From Apteryx mantelli (taxonomy: Eukaryota; Chordata; Aves; Apterygiformes; Apterygidae), in the NCBI RefSeq assembly GCF_036417845.1, contig NC_089980.1, forward strand, positions 130,970,516-131,034,515: a stretch of 64,000 nucleotides of DNA, written 5' to 3'. Positions 1 through 9,197 of this stretch are shown in pieces. The stretch's first letter is position 1. Each line of letters opens with the position of its first letter. The notes beneath the pieces are model-generated. The model saw only the letters and a list, made by a program, of their open reading frames with translations, did not search any database and was not told the DNA's origin. The position numbers and the translations under genes were made by a program.

Positions 1-2136
1 GGAAGTTTTAGCAAATGGTTCTGTCATATCTAAGAAAAATCAACTCAATATACTGCTTGTCCTTATAAGATCAGACTCTTCTCATTCCCTTGACAAGTCA
101 GGGACAGATATTTTCCTGATTTCCACTTACTTCCAGAACTTCTCTAACCACTAAACATCTATCACCAGGATTGCAGGCAGCAGCAAATTAAACCATTGAC
201 ATTAGTATCAAAGATGTAAACATGTAATTAAGGAGATCTTCACTAGCTGAAAGCAGGAGTCAAATCTTATAGCCACAGCTTGGAGAGGAGACGTTCCTCT
301 GACTATAGCTCAAAAAGATCGCATACAACAGTTTTGGAGATGAAGGTTCATTACCTTTGAAATGGCTTGATCTGCATCAGAAGGCAGGAATTTTCAGTAA
401 CAAACTAAAGAACTATATTTTTTAATCCCTTAAAATAAACAGAAATCTCTCTCTGTGAAGCACATCTGACCCTAGGAGATAAGGTCTTTCATGAAGTATA
501 CGGGAAATGTTTGTCGGAAACCATCTATAAAATCTTGGTACCTGATTACAACCCAAGTGCCTCCAATGTGCCCATAGCTCGTGAAATGGCACTGCCATCA
601 AATATTTCGAAGGCTGAAATGAAATCTCCAACCACTTGAACAGGCCTGTGTGTCTTCTAATATTTTATCAGAAGATGGACTTGATGCTTTGACAATTCAA
701 GATGCCACTTAGTTTCGATACGATCGGCAAAGACAGGGGGAGGTGTATTATTCTCACTCTGACACATGCCTTGTAACATAATAACCTATTACTAACAGAG
801 AAATCTCTTCTTTCAGCGGTGTAAGCTTTACCAGCTACCAGAGTCTTGCAGGCTATCAGCTGCCTCATCCAAAATGAGGACTTTCACAAACAATTCTCAA
901 TCTACCAAGTACAAGTCTGTAACTCATTCTATTAAAAAAACTCCAACCAAGCAAGCAAACAAACAAAAAAACACAAAACATTTGTTTTTCTGTAAATATA
1001 TCACTTGTTCAATTAACATCTTGAATATCCTAATTTTCACTGCTATCACATGGACCTCGGTTAGCCTCCCTGAAAACAGAAGCTAAATGAGAGGAGAGCA
1101 TTTCCTGAATGCTGAGAAAGGACGTCAGTGGCTGTGCATCATTCCCAGTGTCAGGAATAGTGTGCCAAGCTCAGAGGAATGTCTCCAGACTCAGATATTA
1201 ACCTTAATTTTTAAACAACTTTTGCACTGTGACTCCACTGAACCATGGATGGGGATGGGGTAGGATGCCCCAAATCATTTCTCATCCACCTGCCCCTCTC
1301 TGCAAAGCCCAGATGCAATGCCCTTCTTTCAGAAACAGAGCAGAAAAAAGGGAATACCAAGTATTAAATGAATAAAATGAAGCACATCCTACAGACATTA
1401 TTGAAGTTACTAAAATAAGAAAATCCAAGCATGAAAATTAATTTAAAATATTGTATTTAATGCAAATCATCTCTTTTCATGAAAACTATGGCTCAAATTC
1501 TGAGTTAAACTGGTTTAGATCTAGAATAAAGTTGCTGAGGATCAATAAATTCTTTGAAATTTATAGCTATAAATAAAATCTGACCCTATGTTAGCATTTG
1601 TAAACCAGGTATTTAATAAAATCTGAGGGAAAGATTTAAACTCCATCTCCCTGAAGTGAAAGAGTATGAAAGCATATCCCTAAAATGAAGAACTCAGAAA
1701 AATGGTCAGTATAATAGACCTATAGAGCTTTATAGCTTAAAAGTGCTGTCCAAATATTAGCTAAATCCTTACTATAAACCTGTGAGGCAGATAAGATGGA
1801 AGCACTTATGCTAAAAATAAATAAAACCCAGAACTGTCTCATATAACTGTAAGATTTTATTAAAAATAAACAGGGCTGGTTGGTATCCTTAACCTCAAGG
1901 TCACAAAACAAAGTGCTAGGCACCGGAGGAGAGCAGCAGCAACCAGCCCTCCAAAATCACTGTGTCTCATTACGGATTCCAGCGAATCTCTGCTTCATGC
2001 TCTCCCCTGTCTCGGAGCATTCGCTGCGAGAACATTCAAATGCCACCGGGAGACTGACATGCTACTTGTTAGGTCAACAGTCCCATTGAGACTTTTTCTC
2101 ATTGGCTTCATCAGATTCAGGTCAACTATATATGCC
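1..2136. other. AT-rich non-coding DNA upstream of the CpG island
   Basis: No coding region, RNA gene or recognisable transposon is seen here on either strand. All open frames are short, overlap one another in different frames and lack codon-like patterning. The DNA is AT-rich with few CpG dinucleotides, as expected for ordinary intergenic or far-upstream sequence in a bird. The sharp rise in G+C begins only at about 2520. Confidence 0.6.
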
Positions 2137-2176
2137 GGGCAAATAACAGCGCACCAGGGCAAATAACACCGAGCGG
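2137..2176. repeat. Two-copy 20-bp tandem duplication
   Basis: The 12-mer GGGCAAATAACA occurs at 2137-2148 and again at 2157-2168, a period of exactly 20 bp, with partly matching flanks. It sits about 1.2 kb upstream of the inferred promoter. It could be a recent slippage or unequal-crossover duplication. No function can be assigned. Confidence 0.7.
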
Positions 2177-2205
2177 GGCTCTTGTGTTTGAGAAGAAGAA
2201 AACTT

Positions 2206-2225
2206 AAAAAAAAAAAAAAAAAAAA
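2206..2225. repeat. Poly(A) run of 20
   Basis: An uninterrupted run of 20 A follows a purine-rich stretch. No retroposon body or target-site duplication is recognisable next to it, so I treat it as a homopolymer and not as a retroposon tail. Confidence 0.8.
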
Positions 2226-2519
2226 GGCATGGAAATCAAAAGAGCGCGTCATGTGTGCGCTTGCTAAATAATTCAGATTTCAGCTGGGCTGAACTTCTGA
2301 CCCTCACATTACACTGCAATATAAAAGAGTGGAGGTTTCAGCGTTAATACATGATATATTAATAACAAAAACGTACGGAGCCTTCCTGTTTCAAAGCGAG
2401 GCCACATTCTACTAAAAGCCTTCTAATATTAATGATGACAGTGGCTGTTTTTTAGAGATGTTTGAGTCCCTTGCAAGACGGTATTTTCACTTGTTTGTGA
2501 GGTTGGGAAGAGGCAAACG

Positions 2520-2960
2520 AAATCGCCCTTTTAACCCCGCAGCCCGCCGCCTCCCAGGCGTCGAGCAGTGCGCGCCCGGCGCCCAGCGACACGCACCGCT
2601 GCCCATTTCTGCGGGCTGCGCGCTCTGCTCCCGTCCCTCCGCCTCGCTCGGCTGTCATGTGGCACAACTGCCTGCCTTGCAACGCGGCACAGCCCACATT
2701 TCCCCACTACGCATTCTTAACTTAAAAAGTAAGGAGAGGAAGAGAGAGAGAGAGGGGGAAAAAAAGAGTTTGATTAAGCCGATTTCCATGCTTACAGGAA
2801 GCACAAAAGACGAAGTGTCTATGTCTGAAACTAGAGCCTGTGCAGACGGCGGGTGCACAACGCCAGAACGATCCCTCCGAAGCAGCACGCGCCGCTAGCA
2901 GATCACACAGAGCGGCGAGGCGGATGCAGGTCTCCACGCGGAGAAGCGGGAGCGAACGCG
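2520..2960. promoter_or_regulatory. GC/CpG-rich shoulder of the promoter island
   Basis: Base composition changes here from AT-rich to G+C-rich with many CpGs, especially 2535-2700 and 2840-2960. The segment may be the upstream edge of the main island, interrupted by the microsatellite at 2973-3052. A donor-like AAAA/GTAAGG near 2730 would allow an alternative upstream first exon, but there is no independent support for one. Confidence 0.45.
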
Positions 2961-2972
2961 AGCACGGTGGGT

Positions 2973-3052
2973 AAACACACACACACACACACACGCACAT
3001 ATATATATATATAAATATATATATATATAAAATAATGAATAAATAAATAAAG
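2973..3052. repeat. Compound microsatellite (AC)n-(AT)n-(AATA)n
   Basis: About ten AC units are followed by a long AT run from about 2999 and then AATA-type units to about 3051. It lies between the GC shoulder and the core CpG island, within 500 bp of the inferred transcription start. It is likely length-polymorphic, and the AC/AT stretch can adopt non-B DNA. Confidence 0.9.
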
Positions 3053-3300
3053 AAAAAGCGTTGCGTGGAGACAATTGTGCCGACCCATTCCAGGACTCCC
3101 GTTGACTTCCAGAGGCCCCCGGAGAGGTATTATTTAATAAAGCGGGGGGGGGGTGTCTATTCAAGCGCGCGCTCCGCGAGGCAGGGCGCTGACCTTCGGG
3201 GGCCGGCGGGGGCCGGGGGCGCCGCGCTGCGCTGCGCGGCTCGGCTCGGCTGCGCGGCGCTGCGCTGCGCGGGGGCGGCCCCGCGGGGGCGGAGCGGCGC

Positions 3301-3325
3301 GGGCCGGGCCGGGCCGGGCCGGGCC
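3301..3325. repeat. Five tandem GGGCC units
   Basis: Five perfect 5-bp GGGCC units stand directly upstream of the CCAAT/GC-box cluster. The G-runs give some quadruplex-forming potential, and the repeat also creates overlapping GC-box-like sites. A short tract like this is common in CpG-island promoters. Confidence 0.85.
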
Positions 3326-3361
3326 GAGCCGCGGCGCCCGCCCGCCCCCCGCCGCGGCGGC

Positions 3362-3380
3362 GATTGGCTCCGCCCGCCCC
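3362..3380 (+). promoter_or_regulatory. Inverted CCAAT box with adjoining GC boxes
   Basis: GATTGGC at 3362-3368 is a reverse-orientation CCAAT box, the NF-Y site. It runs directly into CCGCCCGCCCC (3370-3380), which matches SP/KLF-family GC boxes. NF-Y plus SP1 sites some 60-100 bp upstream of the start is a standard TATA-less CpG-island promoter. That spacing places initiation at about 3420-3460, consistent with the exon-1 donor at 3669/3670. No TATA box is seen. Confidence 0.6.
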
Positions 3381-3460
3381 CGGCCCCGGCGCCGCGGCCG
3401 CCTCCCGCGGCCGCCGTCTAAAGCGGGCAGTAGGTGAGGGGACGGCGGGCAGACGGCAGC

Positions 3461-3562
3461 ATGGTGGCGGCTCCGCGGCAGCCTCCGCGCCGCGCCCCCC
3501 GCCCCGCCGCCCCCCAGCGCCGCTCCGGGCGCCGCCAGCCGCGCGGGGCGGCTCTGCCCTAG
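3461..3562 (+). CDS. Upstream ORF 1 in inferred exon 1 (33 aa)
   Basis: This complete small ORF runs from ATG at 3461 to TAG at 3560-3562. The start context is optimal, with A at -3 and G at +4 (GGCAGCATGG). The predicted peptide begins MVAAPRQPP and is rich in arginine, proline and alanine, with no recognisable domain. It lies fully inside the inferred 5' UTR, so it would act as an upstream ORF that reduces scanning to the main start codon. A stable peptide product is possible but unsupported. If transcription starts downstream of 3461, this ORF is not in the mRNA. Confidence 0.35.
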   Translation: MVAAPRQPPRRAPRPAAPQRRSGRRQPRGAALP

Positions 3563-3576
3563 GCGGGGAGGCTGCA

Positions 3577-3630
3577 ATGCACGAGCCGCCGCCGCCGCCC
3601 GCCGCCGCCGCGCATCCTGCCGCCGCCTGA
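3577..3630 (+). CDS. Upstream ORF 2 in inferred exon 1 (17 aa)
   Basis: This complete ORF runs from ATG at 3577 to TGA at 3628-3630. It is in a different frame from uORF 1 and starts 14 nt after that ORF's stop. The context is moderate, with G at -3 and C at +4. The peptide is a low-complexity Pro/Ala run encoded by GCC/CCG repeats, so the triplet tract may vary in length. It leaves about 39 nt before the donor. With uORF 1 it makes a two-step upstream-ORF leader. Function is inferred only from position. Confidence 0.3.
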   Translation: MHEPPPPPAAAAHPAAA

Positions 3631-3982
3631 GGAAGCGGCCGCGCACCCGCGGCGCCCCCGCGGAGCGAGGTAAGCGGCGGCGCCGCGGCGGCTGCGCGCC
3701 CCGCGCAGCGCCCCTCCGCCGCGGAGCGGGCATCGCCGGGCTGGCGGCTGCCCTGCGCCTGCGCCCGCTGCCCGCATTAAAAACTTCCTGCGTGCCTCTC
3801 GCCGTCTGCGGGGAGGGGGGGGGGCTGCTGGCTATTTTTATTATCATTTTTCCATGTATCGCTGTTTTATTATTTTTTTTTTTTAGGGGTGGTGCGGCGG
3901 ATGCCCCCCGCGCACCCGCAACTTCTGGCGCTCGCCGCGGGGCGCGGAGCAGCCGCGCAGCCCCGGGGGCCGCCGTGTGTCT

Positions 3983-3997
3983 GCCCCCCCCCCCCCC
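3983..3997. repeat. Poly(C) run in the CpG island
   Basis: A run of about 15 C lies about 320 bp downstream of the exon-1 donor. It is the first of three long C-runs between 3980 and 4720, all G-rich on the template strand. Confidence 0.85.
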
Positions 3998-4191
3998 TTC
4001 CCCCGGGGGCACCTGTCCGCCCCCACCGGAGGCGGCTGCCCCCGGCCCCGAAACTGCCCGCGAGGCACCGGCGAGCCCCCGCCGGCAGCCGCCCGGCCCG
4101 GCCGCCTCCCTCTGCCGGGAATATACCCCCCCCCCAATTTCTTTTACCCCCTGTGGTTTGTATAGAGAACTTCTAGGCGAAATACTATGTC

Positions 4192-4225
4192 ATATATATA
4201 TATATATATATAAAATATATATATA
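4192..4225. repeat. (TA)n microsatellite
   Basis: Alternating TA units with one interrupting AAA mark the point where the CpG island gives way to AT-rich intron. It is likely polymorphic. Confidence 0.9.
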
Positions 4226-4458
4226 ATTAAAAAAAAAACCCACTTCCAGAGCGTTTCCCACTCTGTGCCATATGACATTCCTCGCCGATGTGAGGTGTTG
4301 TTTGGCTGCTGCTGTTTTTTTTTCTTACCCCCCCTCCTTTTTTTTTTTTCCTTTTTTTCCTTCCCCCTCCCTTGTTTTCTTTTAACTTGTCTCTGAGTCC
4401 AAGCGCTGCCTGGTGCCGTGAGGAGCACAGAGACGCATCCCCCGGGTCCCCTCTTTCT

Positions 4459-4473
4459 CCCCCCCCCCCCCCC
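4459..4473. repeat. Poly(C) run
   Basis: Fifteen consecutive C follow a T/C-rich tract (about 4314-4380). The opposite strand is G-rich and could form a quadruplex. Confidence 0.85.
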
Positions 4474-4703
4474 GGAAGGGCTCGTTGAGGATGGGGAGGC
4501 TCCAGCTACTTTCCTGGCGTTGCCCGGCTGAGCCGAGCCGTCCCCGCCGTGGGAAGATGCGGCTCTGCGGTGCCCGGGGCTCGGGGTCCTCTGCCTCCCG
4601 CCGAGGTGGGGAGAGGTCTGGGTAAGGGAGCTGCGGGGATGGGTGGCGGTGGCTTTCGGGCACTTCGGAAATCCTTCGGGTTTGTAATCCGTGGGGTTTG
4701 GGT

Positions 4704-4720
4704 CCCCCCCCCCCCCCCCC
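4704..4720. repeat. Poly(C) run
   Basis: Seventeen consecutive C, flanked by GGT and GG. It is the third long C-run in the first kilobase of the inferred intron. Confidence 0.85.
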
Positions 4721-6908
4721 GGCTTCATTTATGAAGCTTAGAAATATTTCTAGAATATTTAAGCTAGAGACTTTCCTTTTTTTTTCCCCCATCAAGAAAT
4801 TATGGAGCCCTGGTTATGTAGCTGGCTGCCTGCGTTTGTTTATTGTACATGAAAACCGCTTAGAAAAATGTAGCGTTCTGGTGACTAGATTAAGGGTGTT
4901 TTAATCACTTTTCCATCAATGAAGGAAATGAATGTGCATGTTTGCTTTAGGCTTCTTATTTCTTTTAACAGAAGGTTATAGAGCATTTTTCTGACACACG
5001 AAGAAACTTTTATTTTTCCCTTGCTATATTTCTTTAAAACAACAACGAGTGTGTGTACGTGCAGGCACGTGTGAGTCCTTTACCAATGATTTAAACACAT
5101 TTATTGGGCTGTCCTTTTGAGGTCAATTTTGAGGTACTTAAAAATCAAACTCCTGTAGCTTTAAGGTGACTGCAGATAACAGTATTACTGTCTCTTATAA
5201 TTAGCAATCTGCTGAAACTTTAAATCCCCCTTGATAGATGTTATGATTTGTGTGAGAGAAGGAATAGTATTCTAGCAAGTGTAGGGTTTTTTTTCCCTCC
5301 CTCTGAAACAAAGCAACAGTGTGTCTGTCTTCTGTTATTATTATATTCTATATTAAACTGCTAATGGCTTCTTTTTTTTTCCTGTGGGGAAAAAAAATAA
5401 AGCACAGCCATATTTTACACTGATATTTATCTGCGTCAAACTTTAGTTATGCTCAGTAGGTTTTTTAATCTTGAAGGAATAACGTAGAGGGTTTTTGTTC
5501 TTCTAACCTGTCTTCACTGTGTGTATTTATGGAAGTTGTCTTCAATTGAGGATGAAATATGGGAGCTATGCAAATAATTTAGTGACCCATCCAGAATAAT
5601 ACTTAGCCAGCATATGTAAACTACATCTTTCACTGCCTCTTTTCATGTAGATCTCTCTTCCTATAATGTCTGTTTTGATATCTTTTAATAGAAACTAAAT
5701 AATGCATGTGACATTTTAATCGAAAATTAAAGTTTAGGGTTTAAGTTAATGTCTCTTGTGACATATGGAAGTATCATTGCGGTTTAGTTAAAAGTCAAAA
5801 AACCACCCAGTTATACCAAGTAGCTGTCTCGCAGGTAATGACCATTAACACTTAATTTGGATGAGCAGTTGTTCATGTTCATTTACCTTCCTGTAGAGGG
5901 TCTTAAATGCATTATGAAATGCACGCTCTGTTCTCAATCTTTAGAAACTGCCTGAGTTTTCTGTATTTGTTGTCTCCGGTAGCTTATGAAATGTGTGCAC
6001 AGTGTGTCAGCCTCTTCATTTAACAACAAAACCTCTGAGCAAATGTTCAGCGTGAATTATATTACTGAAATAAAATATTCTATAGTTGTCATGGTTACAA
6101 ATAGAGGCCGGGTTACTGGTTTTCATCTGCATGCTGGGGAGGGGGGGGAAAAATCTAGTTTTGTCACTTTTTAATTACATTTCTAATGAGCGACGGTCAT
6201 ACTTCAAGTACCCAATATATTAGACACATGGAGTAGTGAATGAGATTTGGTAGAAGTCTTGCTGAAACAAAGTGGTAGTGTGCCGGAGTAAACCCTTTCT
6301 TGTTCATTTGCGTTTTCTAAGAAGCAGAAATCGAGTGAGAGGAGAAAGTACCCATCTCTATTCCCCCCTTCTTCCAGATTAGCATTCTGTGAGCGTTGCT
6401 GCTCTTATTCCTCAAATAATAATAAAAAGTATATAAGGGTGTATGTCGACTGGCAGTCCGCTCGAGGAAAGGAGAGGAACACATGCTCCAGTCATCACGC
6501 CTCTAGAAATTAGATGCGATTTTTGGGTTTGCTGTGAACCGTATCTGTCGCTATTGCTTCTAATGCCTGTTTGAGGCGAGTTCATTATCCGTTGCAATCT
6601 TTCCCCAAGTTTGCTGTGCTCGTCCTGCTGGTGATACCGTTTTTGCTCGCACGCATTGCTCTTCTCACCAGTTTCGGTCCATTGCTCCCGTTGGAGTCGC
6701 TCCAGCTCGGTGCCGCTCTACCTGCCTGCGGAATCGGGGCCATAACTATTTTTCAGCTGTTGGCCTTAGTCCCGATGCCACTTCTCTGCTCTGCTCTGCT
6801 CTATGTTCATCTGCAATTCAGTCTTGTCCATGATTACTTGTTTTTCTGACCTTTTAATTTAGTTCCAAAACCAATGTACCCAATTCTTCTAAAGCACTGC
6901 AAATTGGT

Positions 6909-6924
6909 GGGGGGGGGGGGGGGG
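6909..6924. repeat. Poly(G) run of 16
   Basis: An uninterrupted G-run on the plus strand, followed within about 30 bp by T- and C-rich sequence. It has quadruplex potential in an RNA transcribed from the plus strand. Confidence 0.85.
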
Positions 6925-7529
6925 AAGGAAATCTAAAAACCTTTTTTTTTCCCCCTCCCCTTCTTCCACATGCACAGACTCTGTCTCCTATGATGGCAGT
7001 TCCTACCCTGTTGTAGGGGAATTGGTACCCCTAGATATGGAAGTGGAGGGAGAAATTCCCATCTCTCCTGCCTTGTTTAGCTCCCATCCCTGCCATATTG
7101 TAGGGTGTGTGTGTGGGGGGGTTGTTTTTGGGGGTGGGGGGTTGACCTGAATCAAAATAGTTATGGAGGATATTTTGCCTTTCTCTTAATTTTGAAAATG
7201 GCCAAAGACTTAGTTGTTTTAAATTATTCATCGTCCCATTTCTAGTCTTCGGTTCGTAAGTACAGCATTACAGAAGTTCTTGCAAGACCCGTCCACTAAG
7301 CACACTGATCCCCTTGGATTTGTTGTCGTGCAGGACGGGAGCAGGGAACTGAGAGAGCCGGAGGCCTGATCCTGAAGCTGCTCTGTTTGCAGACTCATCA
7401 ACTTCATGGCACACCACAGAGGTCTGCATAGTTTTCTGATAATTGCTTCTTTATGCTGTAATCAAGGCTCGCTACAAATTCAGCATGGGTTAGCAAATTA
7501 CTTGGCCCTTCAGGTTTGGGATTTTTGAG

Positions 7530-7550
7530 TTTTTTTTTTTTTTTTTTTTT
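7530..7550. repeat. Poly(T) run of 21
   Basis: A homopolymeric T tract followed by CCCCAG. It resembles an extreme polypyrimidine tract with an AG, but no sensible exon follows. It could equally be a minus-strand poly(A) relic, though no retroposon body is recognised. Confidence 0.85.
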
Positions 7551-9157
7551 CCCCAGGTTTTTGCATTTGCAGTATTTGGTAATCAGCACAGTGTGCTGAT
7601 TTGATAACCTTAAATATGACACTATCTTTAGATTTTTACCATCTATTCATGTATCTAATCACTTAGTGTACTTGCCTCTCCATGAAAGCAATGCTGTGCT
7701 AGGATGTTTCCCACTTACCTATTTCTTAAAGCCAATAAACACGTAAACCCTGGCCTTTGCAGATAACACAATTTGCCTTAAATAAACCTGTGGGTACTTG
7801 GAACTGGTATGTTAACCCCGTGTCGTGTGTGTTTTATTCCCTTTCTGGTTTTGCGGCAGCTCGCCCTGGCTGGGGGAAGAGGAGGTTAGCGTCCCCCCTT
7901 AGGGTGGACGTCTCTTACGGCTGCTTAAAGGCAGATATAGCTCCTCGCTGCCGTGCAGAGGCTGGACACGGTCTTCTCCAAGTAACGTGCCACCAGCAGC
8001 TCCGCGTGCGAGGCTGTATGAGCTGTAAACAGCTTTGACGTGCTGCTGTCACTTCTCTTGCCTTTGTTAGTAGGAGTACAAAGCCTCCTTCCTGCGCTAT
8101 AAGGAAAGAGATTAAGAGAAAAGAGATGGGAAATCTCTTAGAGGAACCCCTTTCTCTTAGATTTTTAAGACTCAGCAGCACACTTCACAGCCTTTGAATA
8201 TGCACCATTTTCCTGTTACGGTTACCGCAGATATGGTTAAAACTGATAGCAGAGGTACCCCGAGAAGGCTTTGCAGTGTGCTGTTATTATGCAGCCGGTT
8301 ACCTCTGTGCTGTCTTGACCATCTGATAAATGACAGTAACTAAATTCCAAGTCACACTCTTCCATAAATAATTTTATACTGTGGATTAGACTACCTGGAG
8401 CACGGGACCCTTTCCCTTATTTTTTCTGTGCTGCTTTTTCTTATCTGGGATGCTTAGGTCTAGGTTTTCAAGTAGTCTAAATTTGGATTTTTGCCATAAT
8501 TAGCATTAACGTCAAATAAACCACAGCTCTTTGGTAGCCTTAAACTTCAGGTAACTTATAGTGCTGGCTTGCAATAGTAATATCGATTCACTGAAGCAAT
8601 CTGCTTGAATTACACAAAGACAGACTTTGTCTTTATGATGAATTCAACATTGCTTTTGCAATGGTGCTCTATGTTTTAGAATAAATTCCTTGCCCTTCAC
8701 TACAGTATGTTTCAAGTCACCTTTGATATAACACTGGGGCTTTTGTTCAGATTTTTGTTTCGTGTGGTTTTGCTTACTGGAAGATGGAAGACTAAACTCT
8801 GCAAAATTATAGATGAAACTCAATGTGATTTAGAAAAATTTGACTATTTCTAGGGGTATGTTTTGGAGCTTTCTTGGCAAGATGATCTCCCCAATAAGAG
8901 TACTGTTAACGGGGAGCTGTTAAACAGGCATGCAATGGGAGTGTTTTGTGAACTGCGTGTGTAGTTGAGAAACACTGTAAAAACAACAACAAAAAAAACA
9001 CAAAAAAGACCCCAAAATCCCTCAAGTTCATGCACAACTATTTGAGGCAATACCACTCTCCTGTAGTACGTTCCTAATTTGTTGAGCTAGACTTTAATCA
9101 TACCTCTACTGATATTTTTAAACCTTGAGAGAGACTCGTTATCTGTGTTTGCTCTTT

Positions 9158-9197
9158 AAAAAAAGAAAAAGGAAAAAAAAAAGGGGGGGGGGAGAAA
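9158..9197. repeat. 40-nt homopurine tract
   Basis: An unbroken purine stretch of A-runs and a G-run of about 10, extended after one C by more purine to about 9240. Long purine/pyrimidine tracts can form triplex DNA. No gene is associated with it. Confidence 0.85.

Larger units (their letters stand above)
3421..3669 (+). other. Probable non-coding first exon (5' UTR); start approximate
   Basis: The 3' boundary is set by a consensus splice donor, GCGAG/GTAAGC, with the GT at 3670-3671. The 5' boundary is a guess from the distance to the CCAAT/GC boxes. The exon contains two ATGs, each followed by a stop codon before the donor, so it cannot carry the main coding start. In the third frame a TAG ends at 3437 and no ATG follows, so coding must begin in a later exon. 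The layout, a CpG-island 5' UTR exon before a long first intron, is common for transcription-factor, RNA-binding and signalling genes. I cannot identify which gene this is. RNA data would settle the exon. Confidence 0.55.
3150..4125. promoter_or_regulatory. Main CpG island
   Basis: This roughly 1-kb block is extremely rich in G+C and densely packed with CpG, in sharp contrast to the AT-rich flanks. It includes GC-rich internal repeats at 3231-3271 and five perfect GGGCC units at 3301-3325. Such islands mark promoters of widely expressed or developmental genes in vertebrates. Long open frames here, including a 283-codon one on the minus strand, follow from the scarcity of AT-rich stop codons. 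Their proline/arginine/alanine-rich translations are low complexity, so I do not call them genes. Confidence 0.9.

Noticed and set aside
3161-4012. 283-codon open frame on the minus strand in the CpG island
   Set aside because: Low-complexity Arg/Pro/Ala/Gly translation caused by extreme G+C content. It has no domain, several other frames are open too, and it crosses the inferred promoter and exon of the plus-strand gene.
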